Of a stretch of DNA of 44,566 bases, positions 8,589 through 16,790 are shown one piece after another. The notes beneath the pieces were generated by a model, which had not been told where the DNA came from, ran no database searches, and worked only from the letters and a program-made list of their open reading frames with translations. The translations under genes were made by a program, and so were the position numbers. Each line of letters opens with the position of its first letter. Positions within the stretch are counted from its first letter, which is position 1. Source of the DNA: CAZWUL01 sp964636625 (GTDB lineage Bacteria; Atribacterota; Phoenicimicrobiia; Phoenicimicrobiales; Stramentimicrobiaceae); the NCBI GenBank assembly GCA_964636625.1, contig CAZWUL010000006.1:1-44566 (forward strand), given 5' to 3'.

Positions 8589-9089
8589 ATGCAGATGGTT
8601 GCAAATGAAGAACAGGAATTTAAAGAAAATGTTGTCTTTGTTAATCGGGTGAGTAAAGTTGTTAAAGGTGGCAGAAGATTTGGTTTTACTGCTATGGTAG
8701 TAGTTGGAGATGGAAAAGGTTCTGTTGGGATAGGCTATGGTAAAGCCAAAGACGTTTCTGATGCTATTAAAAAAGGAGTCACCAGCGCTAAGAAAGATAT
8801 GTTTAAAATTAAGATGAAAAAGAATACCATACCACATATTGTTACTGGTGTTCACAGCGGTGCAAAGGTTTTTCTAAGACCTGCTTCTCCAGGAACAGGC
8901 GTAATTGCCGGAGGAGCTGTAAGAGCAATAATTGAGGCCGCAGGAATACAAGATATTCTTACCAAATCTTTAGGAAGTGATAATAATTTAAACATTGTAA
9001 AAGCTACTATGAAAGCTTTGGTAAGCCTTAAAAATGCGAGAGAAGTTGCAAAATTAAGAGGCATTCCTGTCGAGAGAATATATAGTTAA
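8589..9089 (+). CDS. rpsE: 30S ribosomal protein S5
   Basis: This 166-aa S5 has the N-terminal dsRNA-binding-like segment VVKGGRRFGFTAMVVVGDG and the C-terminal block SPGTGVIAGGAVRAIIEAAG. S5 helps keep decoding accurate and forms part of the mRNA entry helicase. The ATG at 8589 follows GAGAGGAG. An in-frame ATG at 8547 is unlikely because it lacks a ribosome-binding site. The next gene is rplO, 23 bp on; the expected rpmD is missing between them. Confidence 0.96.
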   Translation: MQMVANEEQEFKENVVFVNRVSKVVKGGRRFGFTAMVVVGDGKGSVGIGYGKAKDVSDAIKKGVTSAKKDMFKIKMKKNTIPHIVTGVHSGAKVFLRPASPGTGVIAGGAVRAIIEAAGIQDILTKSLGSDNNLNIVKATMKALVSLKNAREVAKLRGIPVERIYS

Positions 9090-9112
9090 TTCTAACTGAG
9101 GGGGATAGAACT

Positions 9113-9553
9113 ATGAAATTAAATAATTTGGAAAAAATACCAGGTTCACAACATGCCAAAAAGAGAATAGGAAGAGGAAATGCATCTGGAAATGGAACTA
9201 CCGCTGGTAGGGGCATGAATGGGCAAAAGAGTAGATCTGGTTCTAAAATCAGACCCTATTTTGAAGGCGGACAAATGCCTCTAAGCCGCAGGGTTCCTAA
9301 GCGTGGTTTTTATAATTATTTTAAGAAAAAATATTCAATCATAAATATTTGTCAGTTAAATAGGTTTAATGATGATGAAATTGTTACTCCTGAAAAATTA
9401 ATAGAAACAGGTCTTATTAAAAAAGTAATGTATGGCATAAAAATATTGAGTATGGGGACTCTCGAGAAAAAGTTAACAGTTAAGGCACACCATTTTAGCC
9501 AGGAGGCAATAAACAAAATTGAAAAAGCTGGCGGAAAGGTTGAGGTGATATAA
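9113..9553 (+). CDS. rplO: 50S ribosomal protein L15
   Basis: This 146-aa L15 begins MKLNNLEKIPGSQHAKKRIG and has the glycine/arginine-rich extension RGNASGNGTTAGRGMNGQ, followed by FEGGQMPLSRRVPKRGF. It is a late-assembling 50S protein. GAGGGGGA precedes the ATG. Its TAA stop is immediately followed by the TTG start of secY, a typical coupled pair. Confidence 0.97.
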   Translation: MKLNNLEKIPGSQHAKKRIGRGNASGNGTTAGRGMNGQKSRSGSKIRPYFEGGQMPLSRRVPKRGFYNYFKKKYSIINICQLNRFNDDEIVTPEKLIETGLIKKVMYGIKILSMGTLEKKLTVKAHHFSQEAINKIEKAGGKVEVI

Positions 9554-10822
9554 TTGCTGGAACAACTGCGTAGTCTATTTAAAATACCTGATTTGAAAAA
9601 CCGCCTTATTTTCACATTATCCATGTTGATTGTTGTAAGGCTGGGAAGTCACATACCATTACCTGGAATTGATAAACAAGCATTAGCTAATTTGTTTGCA
9701 CAGGGAGGTATACTTGGCTTTTTTGATTTATTTGCAGGTGGTGCATTGAGTAGATTTTCACTTTTTGCCTTAGGCATAATGCCCTATATTAATGCTTCAA
9801 TTATTATGTCGTTATTGCAATCAGTAGTTCCTATTTTCGAACAATGGGCCAAGGAAGGTCAGGAAGGCAGAAGCAAATTAAACAAAATAACAAGATATGG
9901 AACTGTCATACTTGGTTTAATTCAGGCTATTGGAATAAGTGCCTGGCTGGAAAGTTTGCAGGTTTTAACAATTACGGGTTTGCTATTCAGGTTTTTATTA
10001 ATTATTAGTTTGACTGCCGGTACTTGTTTTTTAATGTGGCTTGGGGAACAGATTAGTGATTATGGAATAGGTAATGGTATTTCGATTATTATATTTACCG
10101 GAATTGTTGCTAGAATACCTACTGAAATTATTCAGACCGGTAATTTACTAAGAGTAGGGGAAATTAGTATAATTTCAATTATTGCACTTATAATTGTTAT
10201 AATTCTTGTTATAGCTGCTGTGGTAGCAATACAGCAAGGTCAAAGACGTATTCCAGTGCAGTATGCTAAACGGGTAGTTGGAAGAAGATTGTATGGAGGA
10301 CAAGGAACGCATATTCCATTAAGGGTTAATCAAGCCGGTGTTATACCAATAATATTTGCATCAGCAATTTTAATATTTCCTGGAACAATTGCCCAATTCT
10401 TCCAGGGCTCGGAATTTATGCAAAAGGTTGCCCAGGCTCTATCGCCTGGAACCGTGTTATATTTGACTTTATATGCAATATTGATTATCATTTTTACATT
10501 TTTCTATACTGCCATGACCTTTAATCCACAAAATATGGCTGATAATATGAAAAAATATGGTGGATTTATTCCAGGAAGAAGACCTGGAAAGGCAACTGCT
10601 ATGTATATTGATAATATCATGACCAGAATTACATTAAGTGGTGCAGTTTTTTTAGCTATTATAGCTATTCTGCCCAATATATTAATTGAAGTCACTGGAA
10701 TTACTACTATTTATTTTGGTGGTACTTCAGTGCTGATAATGGTTGGAGTTGCCTTAGAAACAGTTCAGCAGATTGAATCACACATGCTAATGAGACATTA
10801 CGAAGGTTTTATTAAAAAATAA
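9554..10822 (+). CDS. secY: Protein translocase subunit SecY
   Basis: This 422-aa integral membrane protein is the pore of the Sec translocon. It shows about ten hydrophobic segments, the plug-region motif ASIIMSLLQSVVP and the conserved cytoplasmic loop QQGQRRIPVQYAKR, followed by TTHIPLRVN-like sequence (GTHIPLRVNQAGVIPIIFA). The start is TTG with GAGGTGAT as ribosome-binding site inside rplO. Length and order (rplO-secY-adk-map) are normal. Confidence 0.97.
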   Translation: MLEQLRSLFKIPDLKNRLIFTLSMLIVVRLGSHIPLPGIDKQALANLFAQGGILGFFDLFAGGALSRFSLFALGIMPYINASIIMSLLQSVVPIFEQWAKEGQEGRSKLNKITRYGTVILGLIQAIGISAWLESLQVLTITGLLFRFLLIISLTAGTCFLMWLGEQISDYGIGNGISIIIFTGIVARIPTEIIQTGNLLRVGEISIISIIALIIVIILVIAAVVAIQQGQRRIPVQYAKRVVGRRLYGGQGTHIPLRVNQAGVIPIIFASAILIFPGTIAQFFQGSEFMQKVAQALSPGTVLYLTLYAILIIIFTFFYTAMTFNPQNMADNMKKYGGFIPGRRPGKATAMYIDNIMTRITLSGAVFLAIIAILPNILIEVTGITTIYFGGTSVLIMVGVALETVQQIESHMLMRHYEGFIKK

Positions 10823-10868
10823 AGAGATAGTTATAGAGATAATTAAATATTATTTAAGGGGATTATAT

Positions 10869-11531
10869 ATGGTAATAATTTTATTAGGACCACCTGGTGC
10901 AGGTAAAGGAACAATTGCCAATGAAATAAAAAAAGAAAATGATATTCCAATAATCTCAACAGGAGATATATTAAGGGATGCAATCAAAAAAGGAACTGAA
11001 CTGGGAAAAGAAGCTCAATCCTATGTAAATTCAGGAAAATTAGTTCCAGATTGCTTAATTATGAAGATAATTGAGGAACGAGTAAAAAAGGAAGATTGTA
11101 TAAATGGCTTTATGCTGGATGGTTTCCCAAGAACAATACAACAGGCAGAAGAGTTGGATCTATTAATGCAACGATTAAAAAATGAAATAAACCAGGTTTT
11201 TTACTTTAAAACATCTGATAATATTATAATCAACAGATTATCTTCCAGAAGAGTTTGCACTAAATGTAAGGCTATTTATAATCTTAATTATAATCCTCCC
11301 AAAAATAAAAATAAGTGTGATAAGTGCGGTGGTCAATTAATACAGAGAGATGATGATAAAAAAGAAACAATATTGAAAAGATTAAAAGTATTTAAGGAAG
11401 AAACATTTCCACTTGTTAAATTTTATAAGGAAAAAAATATATTAACAAAAATTAATGCTGATAGAGATCTTGAGTATCGACTAAAAGATGTTACAGATAG
11501 ACTTGAAGAGCTTGGTTTGATTAATAAATAA
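10869..11531 (+). CDS. adk: Adenylate kinase (zinc-LID type)
   Basis: This 220-aa enzyme interconverts ATP + AMP and 2 ADP. The P-loop GPPGAGKGT is at residues 7-15, and the AMP-binding DGFPRT is near residue 84. The LID domain has four cysteines (C130, C133, C150, C153) that should bind zinc, the form typical of Gram-positive bacteria. Two DD pairs follow the LID. AAGGGG lies upstream of the ATG. The map gene begins 5 bp after its stop. Confidence 0.97.
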   Translation: MVIILLGPPGAGKGTIANEIKKENDIPIISTGDILRDAIKKGTELGKEAQSYVNSGKLVPDCLIMKIIEERVKKEDCINGFMLDGFPRTIQQAEELDLLMQRLKNEINQVFYFKTSDNIIINRLSSRRVCTKCKAIYNLNYNPPKNKNKCDKCGGQLIQRDDDKKETILKRLKVFKEETFPLVKFYKEKNILTKINADRDLEYRLKDVTDRLEELGLINK

Positions 11532-11536
11532 AAAAT

Positions 11537-12298
11537 ATGGTTATTATAAAGACAGATAATGAGATAAAAAAAATAAAGAATAGTTGCCAGTTGACAGCAC
11601 ATACGTTACAATATATAACTGGGAAAATAAGGCCTGGTATAAAGACCATTGAAATAGACAAATTAGCTGAATCATTTATAATCCAAAATGGTGGCAAACC
11701 ATCATTTAAGGGTTACGGTACTGAAGGAAATGAATTTCCTTCTTCTGTGTGTATATCAATAAATGATGAAATAGTCCATGGCATACCGGGTGAGAGGATT
11801 TTACAAGAAGGCGATATTGTTAGTTTAGATGTGGGGACATGCCTGGAGGGTTATTATGGTGATAGCGCAGTAACAATCGGTGTTGGCAATATAAGTCAAA
11901 TAGCAAAAAAATTATTAGAAACCACAAAAGAGTGCTTATCTGAAGGTATACGAAAAGCTATAAATGGAAACTTTATAGGTGATATTAGTCATGCTATACA
12001 GGTAGTCGCAGAAAGAAACGATTTTTCCGTAGTGAGAGAGTTTGTAGGACATGGTGTGGGATTGAAAGTTCATGAAGATCCACAAATACCTAATTACGGT
12101 AAGCCGAAAACAGGATTGAAACTTGAAAAGGGAATGGTAATAGCTATTGAACCAATGTTAAATCAGGGTGATTTTAATACTATTAGTGATGATGATGGGT
12201 GGACTGTTAAGACTGCAGATGGTAGCTTATCAGCTCATTTTGAGCATACTTTAGCAATTTATGAACAGGGTAATGAAATTCTTACCCTGTGTGATTGA
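11537..12298 (+). CDS. map: Methionine aminopeptidase, type I
   Basis: This 253-aa M24A enzyme removes N-terminal methionine from nascent proteins. The five metal ligands expected of the family are visible as D98, D109, H172, E205 and E236, with H81 in the substrate pocket. No ribosome-binding site is evident before the ATG. With only 5 bp to the adk stop, translation is probably coupled to adk. Confidence 0.96.
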   Translation: MVIIKTDNEIKKIKNSCQLTAHTLQYITGKIRPGIKTIEIDKLAESFIIQNGGKPSFKGYGTEGNEFPSSVCISINDEIVHGIPGERILQEGDIVSLDVGTCLEGYYGDSAVTIGVGNISQIAKKLLETTKECLSEGIRKAINGNFIGDISHAIQVVAERNDFSVVREFVGHGVGLKVHEDPQIPNYGKPKTGLKLEKGMVIAIEPMLNQGDFNTISDDDGWTVKTADGSLSAHFEHTLAIYEQGNEILTLCD

Positions 12299-12350
12299 GC
12301 CATTTCTGAGTAAAGTTTTATTTCTTGTAAATTAATTGGAGATGATAAAT

Positions 12351-12566
12351 ATGACTAAAGAAAAATATGTTGAAATGAAGGGGAAAGTAACGCAGGCTTT
12401 ACCTAATGCAACATTTAAGGTTGAATTAGAAAATGGTTGTGAGATATTGGCACACATATCGGGTAAAATCAGAATGCATTTTATACGTATTTTGCCTGGA
12501 GACAAAGTAAAAGTAGAAATCTCTCCATATGATTTAAGCCGCGGTAGAATTGTTTATCGTTTATAG
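12351..12566 (+). CDS. infA: Translation initiation factor IF-1
   Basis: This 71-aa single OB-fold protein contains MKGKVTQALPNATFKVELE and ISGKIRMHFIRILPGDKVKV, the IF-1 core. It blocks the A site during initiation. I chose the ATG at 12351, since TTGGAGATGA is well spaced in front. An in-frame ATG at 12336 would add five residues. The order map-infA-rpmJ is the normal one. Confidence 0.95.
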   Translation: MTKEKYVEMKGKVTQALPNATFKVELENGCEILAHISGKIRMHFIRILPGDKVKVEISPYDLSRGRIVYRL

Positions 12567-12573
12567 TTGCCTA

Positions 12574-12640
12574 GAAACGTTTTTATCATGTTTAATTTAT
12601 GTAATCTATAATCTATCTATAAGAAAAATAAGAGCGTTTC
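12574..12640 (+). other. RNA stem-loop between infA and rpmJ
   Basis: The 148-bp spacer between infA and rpmJ holds two arms, 12574-12586 and 12628-12640, that can pair over 13 consecutive base pairs (11 Watson-Crick, 2 G-U) around a 41-nt AT-rich loop. No T-run follows, so it is not an ordinary terminator. It may stabilise or mark a processing point in the mRNA, or be a binding site for a ribosomal protein. Function unknown. Confidence 0.45.
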
Positions 12641-12714
12641 TGTACCAAGACATTTTAACAGATTAAGTAGTGTAAATAAAATAACTTAGATAATTACAGG
12701 AGAGGAACTGTAAA

Positions 12715-12831
12715 ATGAAAGTAAGAACATCTGTAAAAAAAATTTGCGAAAAGTGTAAATTAATTAGAAGACATGGGAAAATAATGGTAATATGTAACAA
12801 CCCAAAGCACAAACAAAAGCAGGGTAAATAA
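12715..12831 (+). CDS. rpmJ: 50S ribosomal protein L36
   Basis: This 38-aa protein, MKVRTSVKKICEKCKLIRRH and so on, is the classical zinc-binding L36. The ligands C11, C14, C27 and H32 are all present. AGGAGAGGA lies upstream of the ATG, and the TAA is 19 bp before rpsM. Position and sequence leave little doubt about the assignment. Confidence 0.96.
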   Translation: MKVRTSVKKICEKCKLIRRHGKIMVICNNPKHKQKQGK

Positions 12832-12850
12832 TTAAGGAGGTAATTATAAT

Positions 12851-13222
12851 ATGGCTAGAATTAGCGGTGTAGATATACCTAACAACAAAAATATAGATTG
12901 TGCCTTAACATATATATATGGTATTGGTTATACCTCATCACGTAAAATATTAACAGAAGCAGGAATTGATTTTCAAACAAAAGTAAAAGATTTAAAAGAT
13001 GATGAAATAAATAGAATAAGAGATATAATCAGTAAAAATAATAAAGTCGAAGGTGAATTAAGGAGTCAGAGGACTGCTGATATTAAAAGGTTAATGGAAA
13101 TTGGTTCTTATCGAGGATTAAGGCATAAAAGAGGTCTTCCTGTAAGAGGGCAAAGAACAAGTACTAATGCTAGAACAAGAAAAGGTCCAAGAAGGACTGT
13201 TGGTATAAGAAGAAGTAAATAA
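12851..13222 (+). CDS. rpsM: 30S ribosomal protein S13
   Basis: This 123-aa protein begins MARISGVDIPNNKNIDCALT and contains the helix-two-turn-helix region and the C-terminal block RGLPVRGQRTSTNARTRKGP. S13 contacts the P-site tRNA and forms bridges to L5. AAGGAGG lies before the ATG. It is the first ribosomal protein gene of the alpha-operon portion. Confidence 0.97.
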   Translation: MARISGVDIPNNKNIDCALTYIYGIGYTSSRKILTEAGIDFQTKVKDLKDDEINRIRDIISKNNKVEGELRSQRTADIKRLMEIGSYRGLRHKRGLPVRGQRTSTNARTRKGPRRTVGIRRSK

Positions 13223-13265
13223 GAAATATATAAGTATGATAAATAATTAGAAAGGGGATTTAGTA

Positions 13266-13664
13266 TTGGCTGCAAAAAAACAGATAAAAAAAGTAAAAAA
13301 GAAAAAAGTTAGAAAAAATATATTAAAAGGGATAGTTCATATTCAATCTACTTTTAATAATACAATTGTCGCTATATCGGATATAGAAGGAAATATTGTA
13401 TCTTGGGCAAGCGCCGGCTCTATTGGAAATAAGGGCAGCAAAAAAAGTACTTCTTTTGCTGCACAAAGAACTGCTGAAGAGGCAGGGAAAAAAGCAATGG
13501 ACCAGGGAATGAGAGATATTGATGTTTATGTAAAAGGACCTGGTTCTGGAAGAGAAACAGCAATTCGTTCTTTACAGGCAATTGGTTTTAAGATTAACAC
13601 TATTCGTGACGTTACACCGATACCGCATAATGGTTGCAGGCCTCCCAAACAGCGTAGAGTGTAA
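13266..13664 (+). CDS. rpsK: 30S ribosomal protein S11
   Basis: This 132-aa protein starts at TTG behind GAAAGGGG. The signatures GIVHIQSTFNNTIVAISD and RDVTPIPHNGCRPPKQRRV are those of S11 in the 30S platform. The N-terminus is very lysine-rich. It is followed by an unusually long 183-bp spacer before rpsD. Confidence 0.97.
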   Translation: MAAKKQIKKVKKKKVRKNILKGIVHIQSTFNNTIVAISDIEGNIVSWASAGSIGNKGSKKSTSFAAQRTAEEAGKKAMDQGMRDIDVYVKGPGSGRETAIRSLQAIGFKINTIRDVTPIPHNGCRPPKQRRV

Positions 13665-13847
13665 TCTTTGTTGAACAATTACAAGAAATTTAATTATTTA
13701 TTATTTATAAATTTCTAAATAGATGATTTTATTTATTATATAAATAAATGTATATCAATTTAATATTAATATCAGTTTAATAATTAAATTAAATAGATTA
13801 AAAGTAAAAGTATTCATTGAGATAAATTTACCTAAGGAGGTAATTAT
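13665..13847 (+). other. AT-rich spacer upstream of rpsD with a small hairpin
   Basis: This 183-bp, nearly all-AT spacer separates rpsK from rpsD. Arms at 13684-13692 and 13708-13716 (AGAAATTTA / TAAATTTCT) can form a 9-bp hairpin, but only mixed A/T follows, so it is a weak terminator candidate. In several Bacillota S4 represses its own mRNA, so an S4-binding leader would fit here. I cannot identify its conserved features by eye. Confidence 0.3.
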
Positions 13848-14480
13848 ATGGCTAGATATACAGGCCCTGTTTGTCGGCTTTGCAGAAGACAGGGAACTAA
13901 ATTATTTTTAAAAGGAGAAAGATGCTATACTGACAAATGTGCTGTAGAAAGAAAAGCAACTGCTCCTGGCAAAGGTTCTCAGTCAAGAAGAGTGAGAAAA
14001 TTGTCAAATTATGCTATCCAATTAAAAGAAAAACAAAAAATGAGAGAAATGTATGGCTTATTGGAAAAACAATTCAGTAATCTTTTTGAAAAAGCTGAAA
14101 AAAAGCATGGCGTTACCGGTGAAAATTTCATCCAACTTTTGGAGAGAAGGTTAGATAACCTTGTTTATCGTTTAGGCTTTGCTGCATCCAGAGCAAAAGC
14201 AAGACAAATAGTTAGACATTCTCATGTTCTTGTAAATAGCAAAAAAGTTAATATTCCTTCTTATATGGCTGAAATAAACGATATTATTGAAATAAAAGAA
14301 AAAAGCCAATCATTGAAAGAGTTTAAAGAGTTGAAAGAAGAAGAAAAAGATGTTAATACTCCTACTTGGATAGAGTTAGATATAAAAAATTTAAAAGGAA
14401 GAGTAGTAAGACTTCCTTCAAAAGAAGATATTGATTTACCAATAGATGAAAAACTGGTAGTCGAATACTATTCTAGATAA
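13848..14480 (+). CDS. rpsD: 30S ribosomal protein S4, zinc-binding type
   Basis: This 210-aa S4 carries the N-terminal zinc ligands C9, C12, C26 and C31 and an S4 RNA-binding domain (LERRLDNLVYRLGFAASRAK, then RQIVRHSHVLVN). S4 nucleates 30S assembly and is often an autoregulator. AAGGAGG precedes the ATG. Its place between rpsK and rpoA is the clostridial arrangement; in Bacillus rpsD is elsewhere. Confidence 0.97.
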   Translation: MARYTGPVCRLCRRQGTKLFLKGERCYTDKCAVERKATAPGKGSQSRRVRKLSNYAIQLKEKQKMREMYGLLEKQFSNLFEKAEKKHGVTGENFIQLLERRLDNLVYRLGFAASRAKARQIVRHSHVLVNSKKVNIPSYMAEINDIIEIKEKSQSLKEFKELKEEEKDVNTPTWIELDIKNLKGRVVRLPSKEDIDLPIDEKLVVEYYSR

Positions 14481-14518
14481 TTTTTACAATTAACATTACC
14501 GGAAGGAGATATTATCAA

Positions 14519-15469
14519 TTGTTAGATATTAATGATATAAAAATAAAAATAGAGGATTTAACGGATAGCTATGGAAGATTTATCATTGAACCTTTGGATA
14601 AAGGATATGCGACAACACTGGGGAATTCTTTGAGAAGAGTTTTGCTTTCTTCTCTTCCCGGTGCCAGTGCAACTGCAATTAGATTCGAAGGAATTGTCCA
14701 TGAATTTTCGACTATCCCTGGTGTAAAAGAAGATATTAATGAAATTATTCTAAATGTTAAAGATATTGTCTTTAAAATGTACGGAAGCGACTCAGAGGTT
14801 CTGCGTTTAAAAGCAAGTGGTAAAAAAGTAGTCAAAGCTGGGGACATTACACCAAATATAAATGTTGAGGTCTTAAATCCAAATAATAAAATAGCTACTC
14901 TTGGGGACGATGGTAAGATTGATATGGAAATTATCGTTGAAGAAGGTACTGGATATGTTACTGCACCAGAAAATAAGAAAAAAGATCAACCGATAAACTA
15001 TATAACTATTGATTCAATGTTTTCACCGGTAATTAAGGTTTCTTATATAGTTGAAAAAACAAGCTCTGATCAATTTATGAATTATGAAAAACTTATTATT
15101 GATATATATACTAACAAAAGTATATTACCGGATGAAGCACTAAGTAAAGCATCAAATGTTTTAATTAAGTTTTTAAAAGTATTTACAAAATTTTCTCCGG
15201 ATGAAGTTGAGTCCGTTGCAGATCAAATTGTTGAAGAAGAAAATGAGAACAATGAACAGAAAAAAATACTGGAAAAAAGTATTGAAGAGCTTGATTTTTC
15301 AGTAAGATCTTATAATTGCTTAAAAAAATCAAACATCAACACTTTCGGCGATATTGTTGACAAAACCGAAGAAGAAATAATGGGTATAAAGAACTTGGGG
15401 AAAAAATCTTTCGAAGAAATAAAAGATAAAGTTAAAGAATATGGTCTTACTTTGAAAAATGCTGAGTGA
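14519..15469 (+). CDS. rpoA: RNA polymerase subunit alpha
   Basis: This 316-aa alpha subunit starts at TTG behind GGAAGGAGAT. The N-terminal dimerisation domain shows GYATTLGNSLRRVLLSSLPG and IPGVKEDINEIILNVKD. The C-terminal domain (about residue 245 on: ELDFSVRSYNCLKKSNI, then the helix-hairpin-helix GIKNLGKKSFEEI) binds UP elements and activators. Length and position between rpsD and rplQ are normal. Confidence 0.98.
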   Translation: MLDINDIKIKIEDLTDSYGRFIIEPLDKGYATTLGNSLRRVLLSSLPGASATAIRFEGIVHEFSTIPGVKEDINEIILNVKDIVFKMYGSDSEVLRLKASGKKVVKAGDITPNINVEVLNPNNKIATLGDDGKIDMEIIVEEGTGYVTAPENKKKDQPINYITIDSMFSPVIKVSYIVEKTSSDQFMNYEKLIIDIYTNKSILPDEALSKASNVLIKFLKVFTKFSPDEVESVADQIVEEENENNEQKKILEKSIEELDFSVRSYNCLKKSNINTFGDIVDKTEEEIMGIKNLGKKSFEEIKDKVKEYGLTLKNAE

Positions 15470-15484
15470 TAAAGGAGTAGTTTA

Positions 15485-15838
15485 ATGAGGCATAGACAAT
15501 TAAAAAGAAAACTAAATATGGATACCAGTCATAGGAAAGCTCTATTGTCAAATTTGGCAATTTCTATGATTATTAATAGAAAAATTAACACAACTTTTAC
15601 TAAAGCAAAAGAACTGCAAAAATATTTAGAAAAAATAGTTACCGTTGCAAAAGAAGACAACCTACAATCAAAGAGAAAAGTATTTAAGGTAATCCAGAAT
15701 AAGCAGGCTGTCAAGCTTTTATTTGAAGAAATTAGCCCTCAGTACAAAGAGAGAAATGGCGGCTATACCAGGATTATAAAGTCCGGCTTTCGGAAAGGCG
15801 ATGCAGCTCCGATGGCTATATTAGAATTTGTAAAATAA
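15485..15838 (+). CDS. rplQ: 50S ribosomal protein L17
   Basis: This 117-aa protein begins MRHRQLKRKLNMDTSHRKAL and ends with GGYTRIIKSGFRKGDAAPMA, the L17 signatures. It lies near the tunnel exit. AAAGGAG precedes the ATG. It is the last gene of the superoperon and is followed by a terminator. Confidence 0.97.
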   Translation: MRHRQLKRKLNMDTSHRKALLSNLAISMIINRKINTTFTKAKELQKYLEKIVTVAKEDNLQSKRKVFKVIQNKQAVKLLFEEISPQYKERNGGYTRIIKSGFRKGDAAPMAILEFVK

Positions 15839-15856
15839 TATATATATTTATTAAAT

Positions 15857-15922
15857 AAGGTTAATTTGTTAGAAGTATGAGTATATTCATATTTAAAAAC
15901 ATATTAACCTTTTATTTTTTTA
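15857..15922 (+). terminator. Terminator after rplQ
   Basis: AAGGTTAAT at 15857-15865 pairs with ATTAACCTT at 15903-15911. A smaller inner stem TATGA/TCATA lies in the loop, and the right arm runs straight into a T-rich tract (TTTTATTTTTTT). This is a plausible intrinsic terminator closing the ribosomal superoperon before the ECF-transporter genes. Confidence 0.6.
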
Positions 15923-15959
15923 TTGTTTAATTCATTTGTTATAAAAAGAGGATAGTTAA

Positions 15960-16790
15960 TTGATACGTTTCAGTAATGTAACCCATATTTACCATAATAA
16001 TAGAGAAGATAATACGATTTCTCTTTCTGACATAAGTATTGATATCAATGCTGGTGATTTTGTAGCAGTTATTGGGGCAAATGGTTCGGGAAAATCAACA
16101 TTTGCAAAACATATAAACGGTTTATTATTACCAAGCAATGGAAGTGTTGTAGTCGATGGATATGATACCAAGGATAAAAATAAGATATGGGAGTTAAGAA
16201 AAAAAGTTGGAATGGTTTTTCAAAATCCTGATAATCAATTAGTTGCTACCACAATAGAGGATGACATAGCTTTTGGAATGGAAAATATTGGAATAGAAGA
16301 ATATGAAATGAGAAAAAGAGTTGAATGGGCGCTAAATCTTGTAGATATGGCTGATTTAAGAAACAAAGAGCCACATTTGCTTTCTGGTGGACAAAAACAA
16401 AAGGTAGTTATAGCTGGTGCATTAGCTATGCACACTTCATATTTGGTATTGGATGAACCCACTTCAATGCTTGACCCTAAAGGTAGGAAAGAAATTTTTG
16501 ACACGATTAAAAGGCTAAACAAAGAAGAGGATATTACCATTATATATATAACCCATTTTATGTCAGAAGCTGCAGAATTTGATAAAATTATAGTTCTTGA
16601 TAAAGGGAAAATAGCTTTAACAGGAACACCAAAAAATATTTTTTTACATCATAATAAACTTCAAAAACTTAATTTAGAATTACCTCAGGTAACATTATTA
16701 GCAAGGCAATTGAGCGAAAATGGATTAAAGATTTCTCCTAATATTTTGAATGAAAAAGAAATGATAAAAGAATTATGTTCATTGATTTAA
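15960..16790 (+). CDS. ecfA1: ECF transporter ATPase EcfA1 (CbiO-like)
   Basis: This 276-aa ABC ATPase energises uptake of vitamins or metal ions by energy-coupling-factor transporters. Walker A GANGSGKST is at 39-47, the Q-loop near 88, the signature LSGGQ at 141-145 and Walker B YLVLDE at 161-166. The start is TTG behind AAAAAGAGGA. It overlaps ecfA2 by 16 bp and is followed by ecfT, forming the shared module. No substrate-specific S component lies in the window. Confidence 0.95.
   Translation: MIRFSNVTHIYHNNREDNTISLSDISIDINAGDFVAVIGANGSGKSTFAKHINGLLLPSNGSVVVDGYDTKDKNKIWELRKKVGMVFQNPDNQLVATTIEDDIAFGMENIGIEEYEMRKRVEWALNLVDMADLRNKEPHLLSGGQKQKVVIAGALAMHTSYLVLDEPTSMLDPKGRKEIFDTIKRLNKEEDITIIYITHFMSEAAEFDKIIVLDKGKIALTGTPKNIFLHHNKLQKLNLELPQVTLLARQLSENGLKISPNILNEKEMIKELCSLI

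Noticed and set aside
13684..13716. Hairpin after rpsK as a terminator
   Set aside because: The 9-bp stem is A-U only in effect and no T-run follows; termination here would also cut off rpsD, rpoA and rplQ.
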